Below, piece after piece: positions 8,194 to 17,136 of a DNA stretch of 50,482 nt (position 1 is its first letter; each line of letters opens with the position of its first letter). This stretch comes from an uncultured Anaerolineaceae bacterium (GTDB lineage: Bacteria; Chloroflexota; Anaerolineae; Promineifilales; Promineifilaceae), in contig CALBTC010000283.1 of NCBI GenBank assembly GCA_937967805.1, forward strand, positions 1 through 50,482. The letters run 5' to 3'. The notes beneath the pieces are model-generated. The model had not been told where the DNA came from, made no database searches, and saw only the letters and a list, made by a program, of their open reading frames with translations. Made by a program: the position numbers and the translations under genes.

Positions 8194-8257
8194 GGGGCGG
8201 GACGACCGGAGAATACCGTTGAAAAACAAAACACCTTTTCTCCGGTCGCCTCGCCCA
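8194..8257. repeat. inverted repeat after the IleRS-like gene
   Basis: Left arm 8194-8213 and right arm 8238-8257 share CGACCGGAGAA/TTCTCCGGTCG plus flanking GGGCG/CGCCC with two mismatches. It could stop transcription but has no clear T-run, and looks like a mobile palindromic element. Confidence 0.6.
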
Positions 8258-8330
8258 TTTATTTTGCCAACCCCAACCTTGCGCCCGCGTTAATGACGCG
8301 AGATGAGGTGTTTTCCCGACCCACATTTGG

Positions 8331-8389
8331 GCGAGGCAGATGGTGAAATGGTTTCAGGCATTGGCAAAAGTTACTGCCATCTGCCTCGC
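8331..8389. repeat. second inverted repeat, exact 13-bp arms
   Basis: GCGAGGCAGATGG (8331-8343) and CCATCTGCCTCGC (8377-8389) are exact complements around 33 bases. Together with the previous repeat it fills the 244-base gap 8175-8418, which holds no gene; one ACGGCCGT copy is at 8399. Confidence 0.7.
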
Positions 8390-8418
8390 ACCGACAAAAC
8401 GGCCGTCAAAATCTGAGG

Positions 8419-8712
8419 TTACTCAATTTGTGCTTCTTGTTGTTTTTGACGCCATTTCCCCACTATCTTCATCGCGTTTGCTGTTCCGATGTTTTCTAAA
8501 GCTTTAGTCGCATAATCACAGACACGTGGCAAACTGCTCTTCATAGTGTATGTGTCAGACAAACTGGCTTCAAGTGCTAAAATTATCTTGCCCTTCAACT
8601 TTCTGTACAACGTAGCTTGTTTATAGCTGAGATACCTTCTCCAACACCACCAAAAGCCACTTGGGTCATTGAATCAAGAGCGTTCCAAGCTTTAAGTAGA
8701 TCCTTGAAAGTC
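8419..8712 (-). pseudogene. decayed fragment, HEAT-repeat-like C-terminus
   Basis: The minus-strand frame ending at 8419 reads a C-terminal piece with RVCDYATKALENIGT and a KWRQKQQ end, resembling the last repeat of bacterial HEAT-repeat proteins. It has no ATG, only a TTG at 8610, and hits a stop near 8671. The overlapping frame covering 8595-8810 continues with a similar helical composition, suggesting a frameshift. I read this as leftover sequence that replaced the end of the DUF5615 gene. The assignment is tentative. Confidence 0.35.
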
Positions 8713-8856
8713 TTACAGGCAGCTACAACGGAAGATAATGAATTTGTCCTTAACAGGGTTGTCTTGTACCCGAACAATATCGATATTCGGATTGCGACGA
8801 CGGAGGCCACGAATTATTTTGCCATTGAAATTTTCATCGGTGGCCAATTTAATCAT
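8713..8856 (-). pseudogene. truncated DUF5615 PIN-like toxin
   Basis: Translation from ATG 8854-8856 gives 47 residues beginning MIKLATDENFNGKIIRGL, the conserved opening of DUF5615 (PIN-like) proteins, with the early acidic DEN motif, and continues to NIDIVRVQD. Normal members run for about 110-120 residues; here a TAA at 8713-8715 ends the frame after an unrelated tail (NPVKDKF). The start overlaps the stop of the DUF433 gene as ATGA, the usual coupled arrangement of this pair. The active-site half is missing, so the toxin is presumably dead. Confidence 0.7.
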
Positions 8857-9179
8857 TTTTTTTGTCTGGCTAATAGTCGTTGGCGTAAATCAGAGGAGGG
8901 AAAGCGGGCTTCTATTTTTTCTTGCAACAGATCAGCTTCCTTTTGGCGCTTTTGTAAATATGCGTTGATTTCTTCTTGCTGGTCCAAATAGTAGCTGATG
9001 ATGGCGTAAACATCTGCCAGTTTTAGCGTGTCAAAACTGTCCACAATTTCTTCGGCGCTGTCCCCGTTGAGATACGCGTAAATGATGGTATCCAGGGGGA
9101 TGCGCGTGCCGGTAACGCGAAGGGTTCCGTCGCGTTCTTCTTGTAGGGGGATGGTTCTTGTGCCAATTGTTGCTGCCAT
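8853..9179 (-). CDS. DUF433 family antitoxin-like protein
   Basis: A 108-residue protein with a DUF433 domain over about residues 12-75: VTGTRIPLDTIIYAYLNGDSAEEI followed by FDTLKLADVYAIISYYL. DUF433 proteins are small helix-turn-helix proteins commonly paired with DUF5615 PIN-like proteins as toxin and antitoxin. The C-terminal third is a charged helix rich in Glu, Lys and Gln. The start has a GAGGTGA ribosome site six bases upstream, and a TATAAT-like box lies at 9195-9200. Its partner gene downstream is truncated, leaving an orphan antitoxin. Confidence 0.8.
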   Translation of the reverse strand: MAATIGTRTIPLQEERDGTLRVTGTRIPLDTIIYAYLNGDSAEEIVDSFDTLKLADVYAIISYYLDQQEEINAYLQKRQKEADLLQEKIEARFPSSDLRQRLLARQKK

Positions 9180-9222
9180 CTAAATCACCTCGGCGGCATT
9201 ATAGCATACACTTTTGGGAAAA

Positions 9223-10428
9223 TTACCAAACCCGGCACAAAAAACCCTTGAGGTAAGCAGATTCTGGAAACGTGAGCAGCACCGGATGGTCCGGTCCCTG
9301 GGTGAGGGGCTGGATGATTTGCACCTGCCGATTGGCATCCACGGCCGCACCAAACAAAACCTTCTGGAACAACTCGGCGCTGACGAGGCCGGAGCAGGAG
9401 AAGGTGGCCAGCAGGCCGCCCGGCGGCAGCAGTCGTAATGCCAGCCAGTTTAAATCTTTGTAGCCGCGGCAGGCGCGCGCCACGTCGCGCTGGCTGTGGG
9501 CAAACTTGGGCGGGTCCAGCACGATGACGTCAAACGTCTGGTTAGTGTCGCGATAATGACGCAAAACCGCGAAGGCGTCACCGGCCAGGTATTCATCCTG
9601 CGGCCGTTTCCACCCATTCCGTTCTACATTCTGCTCGGCCAATGCCAGCGCATCGTAAGAACTGTCTACGTGGGTCACCTGCTGCGCCCCATTGGCGATG
9701 GCGTACAAACCAAAGCCGCCGGTGTAGGCGAAGACGTTGAGGAATGTTTTGTTGGCGACGTGGTGCGGTTGGCAAACGGCCGTACGATTCTCCCGCTGAT
9801 CCAAATAAAAGCCACTTTTATGCCCGCCCAGCAAATTGACGCCAAACTGGATGCCGTTCTCCTGGATCACCACGGTTTCCGACGGTGCTTCTCCGCTGGC
9901 GACGCGCTTGAGCTCAGGCAGCCCTTCCTTCTGGCGCACGTCGGCGTCGGAACGTTCGACGATTCCTTTGGGCTGCCAGATTTGGCTCAGCGCGTCCAGA
10001 ATGGGCTCTTTTTGCGCCTCAATGCCGGCGGTGAGCGACTGCATGACCAGGAAATCATCGTATTTATCAACAACGAGGCCGGGCAGGCCATCGGCTTCGG
10101 CGTTGACCAGCCGGTAGGCGGTGGTGGCCGGTTCCAGGTTGAGCTGCTGGCGGTGGCGGTTGGCTTGCTGGAGACGGCCGTACCAAAACCCGTCATCAAT
10201 CTGCTCATCCACATCCCAGCTGAGCAGGCGCACCCGGATTTGCGAGTGGGGATTGAAATAGCCGGTTGATAGGAAACGGCCGTTGCTATCCAGCACCTGC
10301 ACCAACGCCCCCGGCTGCGGTTCCCCCTCCACCCTGGCAATTGCCCCAGAAAACAGCCAGGGATGCCGGTTCAAGACCGATTTTTCCCTGCCGGGTTTCA
10401 AACTGAGCTGGCCGGTAATTGCTTGCAT
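9223..10428 (-). CDS. rlmI: RlmI-like rRNA large subunit m5C methyltransferase
   Basis: A 401-residue SAM-dependent methyltransferase of the RlmI (YccW) family, which forms 5-methylcytosine in 23S rRNA. An N-terminal PUA domain covers about 1-80 (LKPGREKSVLNRHPWLFSGAI). The central linker domain has RLVNAEADGLPGLVVDKY. The Rossmann methyltransferase domain has GHKSGFYLDQRENR, the SAM motif NVFAYTGGFGLYA, the acidic VDSS after strand 2, the DPPKFA motif and the catalytic-type FSCSG. Length matches the family. It is followed on the same strand by the toxin-antitoxin remnants and preceded by a repeat-bearing gap, so it is likely a single-gene unit. Confidence 0.88.
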   Translation of the reverse strand: MQAITGQLSLKPGREKSVLNRHPWLFSGAIARVEGEPQPGALVQVLDSNGRFLSTGYFNPHSQIRVRLLSWDVDEQIDDGFWYGRLQQANRHRQQLNLEPATTAYRLVNAEADGLPGLVVDKYDDFLVMQSLTAGIEAQKEPILDALSQIWQPKGIVERSDADVRQKEGLPELKRVASGEAPSETVVIQENGIQFGVNLLGGHKSGFYLDQRENRTAVCQPHHVANKTFLNVFAYTGGFGLYAIANGAQQVTHVDSSYDALALAEQNVERNGWKRPQDEYLAGDAFAVLRHYRDTNQTFDVIVLDPPKFAHSQRDVARACRGYKDLNWLALRLLPPGGLLATFSCSGLVSAELFQKVLFGAAVDANRQVQIIQPLTQGPDHPVLLTFPESAYLKGFLCRVW

Positions 10429-10441
10429 GGGATTTTACTAA

Positions 10442-10524
10442 CTGTCATTCCCGCGCAGGCGGGAATTCAAACGCCTGGGCTCCCGCCAGCCTGCCCCCGC
10501 GAAGGCGTGGGGCGGGAGTGACAG
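10442..10524. repeat. inverted repeat of the CATTCCCGC type
   Basis: CTGTCATTCCCGC (10442-10454) pairs with GCGGGAGTGACAG (10512-10524) with one mismatch, with inner CCCGC/GCGGG complementarity. It resembles widespread short palindromic intergenic repeats and may stop transcription between mogA and rlmI. Confidence 0.65.
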
Positions 10525-10568
10525 GCGAAAGTGTTGAGGAAATTGGAGATTGACGGCTCATCAACCTC

Positions 10569-11066
10569 CTAAACTTGCCGGTGCCGGCTTTCGCTGTCCG
10601 GTGCTTCCGTGAGCAGTTCCAGGGCGTGGGGCAGGATGGGCAGCAGCACGTCCATGTTTTCCCGCACTGCTTTGGGATTGCCTGGCATGTTGATGATCAG
10701 CGTGCGCCCGCGAATGCCGGCGACGGCGCGGGACAGCATGGCGTGGCGGGTGATCTTCAAACTTTCGGCGCGCAGCGCTTCGGCAATGCCCGGCGTTTCC
10801 CGCTCGATGACCGATTGGGTAGCCTCCGGCGTGACGTCGCGTGGTGAAAAGCCGGTGCCGCCGCTGGTGAGAATGAGGTTTACCCCGGTATTGCACCACT
10901 GAATAAGTGTGTTGGCAATCTCCATTTTTTCATCCGGCACGACGGCACGATGGCTCACCTGCCACGGCGTTTTACTTTGAATGATCTCGGCCAGAAGTGG
11001 CCCGCTGCGATCTTCGTATTCGCCGCGCGCCCCCCGGTCTGAGACGGTTAAAATGGCTACCTGCAT
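10569..11066 (-). CDS. mogA: MogA/MoaB molybdopterin-binding protein
   Basis: A 165-residue MoCF_biosynth-domain protein. It opens with AILTVSDRGARGEYEDRSGP and carries ILTSGGTGFSPRDVTPEAT (residues 67-85), the molybdopterin-binding core, then INMPGNPKAV. Proteins of this type adenylylate molybdopterin before MoeA inserts molybdenum. MogA and MoaB cannot be separated confidently from sequence. It is the last gene of the lon cluster and starts only three bases after the PHP-AlbA_2 stop. A matching moeA lies 18 kb away at 28949-30211, so the pathway genes are dispersed. Confidence 0.88.
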   Translation of the reverse strand: MQVAILTVSDRGARGEYEDRSGPLLAEIIQSKTPWQVSHRAVVPDEKMEIANTLIQWCNTGVNLILTSGGTGFSPRDVTPEATQSVIERETPGIAEALRAESLKITRHAMLSRAVAGIRGRTLIINMPGNPKAVRENMDVLLPILPHALELLTEAPDSESRHRQV

Positions 11067-11069
11067 GGC

Positions 11070-12833
11070 TTACTGCGCCTTTTCGATGAGCGACAGCCAG
11101 TTGTCGTTGAGGCCGCTGTCAGTCACGCCGTAATAGAAATGAATGGTGTCATTCTCACGCATGGCCAGATCGTACCAGACGTTGTCGTTCTTTTTGCGCA
11201 CGTCAAGAACGGCAATGTTGCCCTGCCAGGAAATCTCAGATGGCTTGGGCGTGCCGCTTTCCACCTCGGTGATGGCATAGTGCCACAATTTTCGGGCCGA
11301 GGAGCGCGTCACGTTTTTAATCAGATTGCCGTTTCGTAAATCGCGCACGGTATGGTAAAAAGTGCCTTCCCGTTTTTCGCTTTCCACGATTTCCACGCCG
11401 GTGCGCGGCGGCTCTACGACGGTGGTCGCCGGCTGGCCAATTTTGGGCGCCACCTGGCCGATGGGGGGCAGGGGGGGCAAAATTTCCTGGTCCTGGCTGT
11501 CTGTTTGGCCACGACCGCTTTCTACCAACTGCACAATTTCGTCGCGCACGGCCTGGCTGGTTTCCGTGTCGTCGCGAATGTAAAAAAGGTTGTCGTCGAT
11601 GGCATATGGCTTGTCCTGGCCCGGCTGCACGGTGACGCGCACGATTTGTTCGCCTTGGGAAGGTAAATTGTCGATGTGAACATCCGGTTCCGGCGTGATG
11701 CGATTGCTGATAACGGCTTGCAGCCGGTCGATAGACCGGTTATGGTCGCGCACGCCGGCCGGTTTTTCTTTGGGATTGGCCGAAACGCCGATGTAAATGG
11801 TGCCGCCGTTGCCGTTGGCCATGGCGCAAACATCGCGCAACACCCGGTTTTGGTGCCCGCCGCGCTGGGCCATTGAGGCGTGGAAAGATTGGACGATAGA
11901 TTCACCCTCCTCGCGGGCCAGTTGGACAAAGTCAACGGGATTGGCCGGTCCGCGATACGGCCGTGTCAAAGACAAATCGTTCCCCTTCAACACCTCGGCC
12001 AGCGCCTCAAAAGAGACTTCCGGCAGCAGCACTTCCGTCACCCGGTCGCCGATGCCCAATGATTTGGAGTTGGGGTGTTCGCGAATCAGCCGGTGGGCGT
12101 CTGAGCCTTGAATGCAGCGCATCGGGCGCGGATATTCCGGTTTGGAGCCGTCAAAAAAGCGGCGGGTGGTGTAACGGCCGCGTTTGTCCAAATCCGTCAC
12201 TTCCAGAACGTGCAGATTGGGGTCTTGCGTGTAGGCAATACGCGTTTGGCCGCCAAAATCGAGACCGCGCATAGCCACGCCGTTGCTGGAATTGGCGTGG
12301 GCGGCAATGACAATGCCGCCTGCCTCGTTGATGACGCGGTAGGCGGTGAGCACATCGGCCGTAGCCCCCACCGTGGCGCTGCCCTTGCTCAGCGACTCCA
12401 CCGGCACGCGCAGCGTCAGCAGCAAATGTTCCAGCAGGCTGATGGGGCTGTCCTGGGGAAAAATGCCCAGAATGTGGAAGCCGAACGTGGCTGTGAATTC
12501 AAAGCCAGGCAGCACCAATATTTTGTCCAGCAGGCGGCGATATTCGTCGAGCCGCCGCTTTTCTTCGGGGTCGAGGCGGTGCAGCTCTTCGAGCCAGAGG
12601 AGCCGCTCGACCTCTTTGCGCATAGCGGCAAAGCCGGCCACGGAGTTGTGATCGGTGAAGGCGATAATGTCCAGGCCGCGCAGCTCTGCCTGGCGCAAAA
12701 TGTCCAGATAGCTGACGTTACTTTCCTGGTAATCTATGGAGCCGGGCGTATGAAGATGCAAATCCATGCGCCGCCATTGGCGTGATGGGGATTTGCCTTG
12801 AGATTTTCGTTTGCGGGAGCGGCCGTTACTCAT
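11070..12833 (-). CDS. PHP hydrolase fused to AlbA_2 (Schlafen-like) domain
   Basis: A 587-residue two-domain protein. The N-terminal PHP phosphoesterase domain (about 20-290) shows [34 protein letters not shown] and GSDAHR, which supply the metal-binding His and Asp residues. A second domain from about 305 to 430 matches AlbA_2/Schlafen-type nucleic-acid-binding modules ([41 protein letters not shown]). A Pro-rich linker leads to an unrecognised C-terminus (about 490-587). The start overlaps the receiver gene by eight bases and the gene ends three bases before mogA, so it is translated in one operon. A nucleic-acid-directed phosphoesterase is a reasonable inference; substrate unknown. Confidence 0.85.
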   Translation of the reverse strand: MSNGRSRKRKSQGKSPSRQWRRMDLHLHTPGSIDYQESNVSYLDILRQAELRGLDIIAFTDHNSVAGFAAMRKEVERLLWLEELHRLDPEEKRRLDEYRRLLDKILVLPGFEFTATFGFHILGIFPQDSPISLLEHLLLTLRVPVESLSKGSATVGATADVLTAYRVINEAGGIVIAAHANSSNGVAMRGLDFGGQTRIAYTQDPNLHVLEVTDLDKRGRYTTRRFFDGSKPEYPRPMRCIQGSDAHRLIREHPNSKSLGIGDRVTEVLLPEVSFEALAEVLKGNDLSLTRPYRGPANPVDFVQLAREEGESIVQSFHASMAQRGGHQNRVLRDVCAMANGNGGTIYIGVSANPKEKPAGVRDHNRSIDRLQAVISNRITPEPDVHIDNLPSQGEQIVRVTVQPGQDKPYAIDDNLFYIRDDTETSQAVRDEIVQLVESGRGQTDSQDQEILPPLPPIGQVAPKIGQPATTVVEPPRTGVEIVESEKREGTFYHTVRDLRNGNLIKNVTRSSARKLWHYAITEVESGTPKPSEISWQGNIAVLDVRKKNDNVWYDLAMRENDTIHFYYGVTDSGLNDNWLSLIEKAQ

Positions 12834-13209
12834 TGGTAGCTGCTCCTTTGGCTAAAAGTTCGGTAAGTACCTCGGAGAGGGAATTGGGCGGATACGGTTT
12901 GAGCATAAAGAGATCGGCCCCGTACTCCAAAGATTCTTCTTCTTGTCGATAATCTCCGGAAGTGATGATAACGGCCGTATCCTTTTTAGCCTCTGTTTCC
13001 CCAGCCCGAACGGCCCGCAGCAGGTCCAGCCCGCTGCGCCCGCGTGCCAGGTGGCAATCAATGACAAACGCCTGGGTATCGGGTGTGGCGGCACTTTCAG
13101 CCTTCTTTTGGTCTTCACAGGTTACAACGCTGAAACCATCCAGTTCCAGCAGCATTTTTATTAAACTTGAATTGGTGTTGTCGTCATCGACAACAATAAT
13201 TTTTGACAT
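12826..13209 (-). CDS. single-domain response regulator
   Basis: A 127-residue receiver domain with acidic pocket DDD at 8-10, phospho-acceptor Asp51 (FVIDCHLARGRSGLDL), switch Ser83 (IITSGD) and conserved Lys (FMLKPY). No effector domain follows. It sits seven bases after the lon stop and overlaps the PHP-AlbA_2 gene start, which implies tight co-expression with the fusion protein. The residue after Asp51 is Cys rather than the usual hydrophobic residue, and CHLARGRSGLDL departs from the common MPxMDG loop, so its partner surface may be unusual. Confidence 0.88.
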   Translation of the reverse strand: MSKIIVVDDDNTNSSLIKMLLELDGFSVVTCEDQKKAESAATPDTQAFVIDCHLARGRSGLDLLRAVRAGETEAKKDTAVIITSGDYRQEEESLEYGADLFMLKPYPPNSLSEVLTELLAKGAATNE

Positions 13210-13216
13210 AGCTTTG

Positions 13217-15685
13217 TTAATCCGTACAGAGTGCCCGTTTTAGCACGTCATCCATGGTGTGTGCCAAAATAAATGACATCTCCTTTTTAATCTCGTCAGG
13301 TATTTCAGCCAAATCTGGTCCGTTTTGCTGGGGCAAAATCACGGTGTGCAGGCCGGCCCGATGGGCTGCCAGCACCTTCTCTTTGATACCCCCTACGGGC
13401 ATAATTTGGCCGCGTAAAGTAATTTCTCCGGTCATGCCAGTATCGTTGCACACAGGCTTTTTGGTTAGCAGTGAAGCCAGGGCTGTGGCAATGGTGATAC
13501 CAGCCGAAGGGCCATCTTTGGGGATGGCACCGGCGGGAATATGAATATGAATGTCGTGCTGTTCAAAGAAATCAGGCGGAATGCCCAACTGTTCTGCTTT
13601 GGAGCGCACGTACGTCATAGCAGCTTGGGCCGATTCTTGCATCACGTCGCCGACATGCCCGGTGATGGTAAGCCCTTTTTTGCCCGGCATTTTGGCGGCT
13701 TCGATAAATAAAATATGTCCACCGGTGCTGGTCCAGGCCAATCCGGTGGCGACGCCGGCAAAACGGGTGCGCTGCGCCGTTTCTGCCAGGAAACGAACCG
13801 GGCCCAGGAAGTCGGCCAGCTGGCTGGCTCTGATTTGAACAGGTGTGGTTACGGCCGTGTCGCGCTGTTGGGCCACCGTGGTCGCTATTTTGCGGCAGAC
13901 GCGCCCTATTTGCCGCTCCAGCTCACGAACACCGGCTTCACGCGTGTAGTCACGAATAATTTGGCGGATGACGGCCGTTTCTAAACGCACCTCATCGGCC
14001 AGCAGCCCATTGCTGCGAATCTGCCTCGGCACCAAATAATTTTGGGCAATGGCTATTTTTTCAGATTCGGTGTAGCCGGCAATGCGAATGACCTCCATGC
14101 GGTCTTGCAGCGGGCTGGGAATGGTATCAAGCGTGTTGGCCGTGGTGATAAACAAGACAGAAGAGAGATCAAACGGCACGTCCAGATAATGGTCGCTAAA
14201 GGTTCGGTTTTGTTCCGGGTCCAGCACCTCCAGCAGGGCAGCAGCCGGGTCTCCCCGAAAATCGACCCCCAATTTGTCGATCTCGTCCAGAATGACGACG
14301 GGATTGTTGCTCTGGCAGCGGCGCATCATTTGCATAATGCGGCCAGGCATTGCCCCAATATAGGTGCGCCGGTGCCCTCGAATTTCGGCTTCGTCCCGCA
14401 TACCACCCAAAGAAATGCGGGCAAACTGCCGCCCCATGGCGCGGGCGATGGAATGGCCTAATGACGTTTTGCCAACGCCTGGCGGGCCAACAAAGCAGAG
14501 AATCGCCCCCAAATAATCGGGATGGTAGGTGGTAACGGCCGTTGCTCCCTCTCCCTTTTGCCGACTTTGCCGCAGCCGCCGCACCGCCAAAAATTCAATA
14601 ATGCGCTCTTTTACCTCTTCAAGCCCAAAATGGTCTTCGTCTAACACGGTCTGGGCATGGGCCAAATCCAGGTTATCCGTTGTCGCCTCGCTCCAGGGCA
14701 GGTTTACAAGCCATTCCAGGTAGGTACGCACCACGCCATATTCGGCTGCGGCTACAGGTAAACGGGTTAGGCGGTTTAGCTCACGATCGGCCTCTTGCCG
14801 TGCTTCTGCGGGCATTCGGGCCGCCTCAATCTTTTGGCGAAAGGTGTTGGCTTCAACTTCCCGCTCGTCGGCCTCGCCAAGCTCACGCTGAATAGCCTTG
14901 AGCTGCTCCCGCAAAAAATATTCTCGCTGCGCCTGTTCCATCTGGCCAAACGCTTCAGAGCGGATGCGCTGCCCCATTTCCATAATTTCTGTTTCTTTGC
15001 CGATGTAATGGACCAGCCAGGTGAGCTTCTCAGACAGCGTATCGAACTCTAAAAATTGTTGGGCATCGTTAAGCTCTAGCTGAAGGTAGGTGGCAATAGT
15101 GTAAACAAGCTGGAGAGGGTTTTCAATATTGAGGCTTGAAGCAAGCAAGTCACCGGGAATGCTGGGCACAAATTCAGCCAGCCGCATGAACATTTCTACC
15201 AGGTTGCGAGCCATGGCTTCTGTCTGCATGCTGTTGCTCTCATCTTCCGGCAGGGGCTCGATCTCGGCTACCAGAAACGGCTCAGTCGATACAAAGGCGG
15301 TAATGCGGAAGCGATGCAGGCCATTGACTAACATACGGATGGTGCCATCTTTACGGCGCAGTTGGCGATGCACGGCGGCAAGGGTGCCCACCGGGTAAAT
15401 TTCGTCGGGGCCGGGTACGGCACGCTCCTCGTTTTGGCTGGCGCAGAGGCCAATGAAGCCGTTTTGTTGGCTGGTGCTTTCTAACAGGCGAATGGAACGA
15501 GGCTGGCCGATATTGAGGGGAACGGCCGTTTGCGGATAAACCACCAGGCCGCGCAGGGGCAAGATAGGCAGGACGTTTGGCAATTCTCCCTGGGATAGGG
15601 AACGGTCGTGCGTTACCGGACTCTCTTCACCAACCAGGTGTGTGCCCAGGTGTGTGCCCTCATTAAGCCTTTCAAAACTGTTCAT
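13217..15685 (-). CDS. lon: Lon ATP-dependent protease
   Basis: An 822-residue LonA-type protease that degrades misfolded and regulatory proteins in the cytoplasm. Domains in order: N-terminal LON substrate domain (about 40-230, LPILPLRGLVVYP), coiled helical region, AAA+ module with Walker A GPPGVGKTSLG and Walker B VVILDEIDKLG, and the peptidase domain with catalytic Ser727 (KDGPSAGIT) and Lys near 770 (GGIKEKVLAA). Length fits the family. The first 35 residues are a poorly conserved extension. There is no strong ribosome site. A small palindrome TTAGTACTAA (15699-15708) lies just upstream. It follows two small membrane-protein genes by 31 bases and leads the receiver, PHP-AlbA_2 and mogA genes. 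Confidence 0.95.
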   Translation of the reverse strand: MNSFERLNEGTHLGTHLVGEESPVTHDRSLSQGELPNVLPILPLRGLVVYPQTAVPLNIGQPRSIRLLESTSQQNGFIGLCASQNEERAVPGPDEIYPVGTLAAVHRQLRRKDGTIRMLVNGLHRFRITAFVSTEPFLVAEIEPLPEDESNSMQTEAMARNLVEMFMRLAEFVPSIPGDLLASSLNIENPLQLVYTIATYLQLELNDAQQFLEFDTLSEKLTWLVHYIGKETEIMEMGQRIRSEAFGQMEQAQREYFLREQLKAIQRELGEADEREVEANTFRQKIEAARMPAEARQEADRELNRLTRLPVAAAEYGVVRTYLEWLVNLPWSEATTDNLDLAHAQTVLDEDHFGLEEVKERIIEFLAVRRLRQSRQKGEGATAVTTYHPDYLGAILCFVGPPGVGKTSLGHSIARAMGRQFARISLGGMRDEAEIRGHRRTYIGAMPGRIMQMMRRCQSNNPVVILDEIDKLGVDFRGDPAAALLEVLDPEQNRTFSDHYLDVPFDLSSVLFITTANTLDTIPSPLQDRMEVIRIAGYTESEKIAIAQNYLVPRQIRSNGLLADEVRLETAVIRQIIRDYTREAGVRELERQIGRVCRKIATTVAQQRDTAVTTPVQIRASQLADFLGPVRFLAETAQRTRFAGVATGLAWTSTGGHILFIEAAKMPGKKGLTITGHVGDVMQESAQAAMTYVRSKAEQLGIPPDFFEQHDIHIHIPAGAIPKDGPSAGITIATALASLLTKKPVCNDTGMTGEITLRGQIMPVGGIKEKVLAAHRAGLHTVILPQQNGPDLAEIPDEIKKEMSFILAHTMDDVLKRALCTD

Positions 15686-15716
15686 TCGTTGTCAAGATTT
15701 AGTACTAATTGACCCG

Positions 15717-15935
15717 TTATTTGCCATCTCCCAGCGCAGCAATACCGCGAATAACGCCAATAATGGCAATGCCGGTACTGAGTAAATCTTTAGTCGAGAT
15801 TTCCGGAGGGCCACCGCTGTTGCTTTCTGCAGAACGCGCCAGTAGATACGCCGTACCGGCGCCAATTAAAGCACCGGAAATGGTGCCAACAAGCAAAATT
15901 TTTGTTTTCCAATTTGGATTAGAGGTTTCAGTCAT
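15717..15935 (-). CDS. small membrane protein
   Basis: A 72-residue protein with one clear hydrophobic segment (about 11-33, ILLVGTISGALIGAGTAYLLA) and a second weaker one (about 48-66, LLSTGIAIIGVIRGIAAL). The glycine-rich first segment resembles YtxH-like small membrane proteins, but I cannot assign a family. The start at 15933-15935 is preferred because GGAGTGA lies five bases upstream, and because the longer frame overlaps the gene before it. That ribosome site contains the stop codon of the upstream gene, a sign of translational coupling. Confidence 0.7.
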   Translation of the reverse strand: MTETSNPNWKTKILLVGTISGALIGAGTAYLLARSAESNSGGPPEISTKDLLSTGIAIIGVIRGIAALGDGK

Positions 15936-15939
15936 AGTT

Positions 15940-16518
15940 TCACTCCACGTCGTGACGATTGAGTTGTTTTCTAAGTTGGCCAAGCCAGGCTGAAATGTAA
16001 GCTGTGAGGGCATTAAAACGAATCACGGGATTGGCCAGCCTGGGCATGAGCCGGTCTGCCTTGCGGTAAACAGTACTCAATTTTTGATCAAGTTTCCACA
16101 AGAGCAGGCGTAGACGGCCGTATTTCAACTGCAAAGTCCCGGCTCCATTTTCCTTACGGGATTGTCGCTGGTAGATGAGCCCGCCAAAAATACCGGCCAG
16201 CAGCAAACCAAAGACAAGCACTACCGGCAGCATAAACAGAATCAGGATGATATCGGCAATGCCGGAAAGAAACAGGCGTGTGTCTTCATAAGGTGGCCAG
16301 ATGGCAATAATGAGCAGGTAGATGAGCAGGCCAAGCAGGGCTGCCGCGAGCAAACCCAGCGGCAAATAAATGACCAGGCGGTTAAACCGTTTTAATGCGT
16401 TGGCTCGTTCTAGCTGAACGGCCGTGGGCGTAAATGGATCGATAGGTTCCCGCTGCCATTCTGGCGGCTGTTCATCCGTTGGGTAGAATAGTTGCCTATC
16501 GTTTGAAGTTGAATTCAT
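15940..16518 (-). CDS. hypothetical protein with two transmembrane helices
   Basis: A 192-residue protein with a Pro-rich polar N-terminus, two strong hydrophobic helices (about 46-72 and 87-115, the first with LLAAALLGLLIYLLII), then a basic amphipathic C-terminal region of about 75 residues. I do not recognise the family. It is coupled to the 72-residue membrane protein downstream (stop and ribosome site overlap), so the two probably act together in the membrane. Two ACGGCCGT copies (16114, 16418) lie within it. Confidence 0.65.
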   Translation of the reverse strand: MNSTSNDRQLFYPTDEQPPEWQREPIDPFTPTAVQLERANALKRFNRLVIYLPLGLLAAALLGLLIYLLIIAIWPPYEDTRLFLSGIADIILILFMLPVVLVFGLLLAGIFGGLIYQRQSRKENGAGTLQLKYGRLRLLLWKLDQKLSTVYRKADRLMPRLANPVIRFNALTAYISAWLGQLRKQLNRHDVE

Positions 16519-16631
16519 AGTTCTGCTTCAGGGTAAGTTACAAATGTCAAGCACCATAAGGCTGAGTTGCATTGTAACACAACTACACTTTTTATGGCAT
16601 CTTATGTGAAATAAGCCAGGCGATGCAGTGA

Positions 16632-16664
16632 AAGAAAAGTTCCCCACACAGAGGCATGGGGAAC
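16632..16664 (-). terminator. terminator after the OsmC gene
   Basis: GTTCCCCA (16639-16646) and TGGGGAAC (16657-16664) pair exactly; on the minus strand the hairpin is followed by TTTTC-rich sequence. It lies about 40 bases past the OsmC stop. Confidence 0.7.
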
Positions 16665-16701
16665 CTGAAAACACGCGAGAATCATAAACAAAAATAATTT
16701 G

Positions 16702-17136
16702 TTACGGCGTTACAATTTCAAAGCTGTGGCTCAACCGGGCAACGCCCCGAATAGTTGCGGCCACAGAACAGTATCTTTCTTCCGAAAGCTCAATTGCCCG
16801 CGCTACCTTCTTGGGGTCTAAATTGATCCCTTCTACGGTGTAATGCTGATGAATTTCGGTGAATTGGTAAGGTGGGTCGCTGGCCTGTTTCCCATCGACA
16901 CTCACATGTAAATTGGTCAACAACTGTCGTTGGCGACCTAATATCATCACCACATCATAAGCCGAGCAAGATGCCAGGCTCAGCAGCAGCATATCAGATG
17001 GCTTTAACCCCTTCCATTCTTGCCAGGATTCATCCTCTTGGGGCCAGGAACCGGAGACAACCACATGGCCAAAAGAGTCTCGACCAATAAACATCTGGCT
17101 TCCTTGACCAGTCCATTTCACGGCAATATTATTCAT
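16702..17136 (-). CDS. OsmC/Ohr family protein
   Basis: A 144-residue OsmC-like protein. Members are cytoplasmic thiol peroxidases that reduce organic hydroperoxides. The two reactive cysteines are present at Cys57 (SLASCSAYD) and Cys123 (ERYCSVAAT), with the family motif [14 protein letters not shown]. It overlaps the preceding gene by four bases (ATGA) and so is translated after the small membrane protein and the glucan phosphorylase. OsmC and Ohr subgroups cannot be separated with confidence. Confidence 0.88.
   Translation of the reverse strand: MNNIAVKWTGQGSQMFIGRDSFGHVVVSGSWPQEDESWQEWKGLKPSDMLLLSLASCSAYDVVMILGRQRQLLTNLHVSVDGKQASDPPYQFTEIHQHYTVEGINLDPKKVARAIELSEERYCSVAATIRGVARLSHSFEIVTP

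Noticed and set aside
8419..8810. Two short minus-strand genes beside the toxin-antitoxin locus
   Set aside because: No ATG for the first frame, no ribosome sites, overlapping frames and a stop between; better read as decayed sequence.
12108..12785. 225-codon plus-strand frame within the PHP-AlbA_2 gene
   Set aside because: Antisense shadow of a gene with clear motifs on the other strand.
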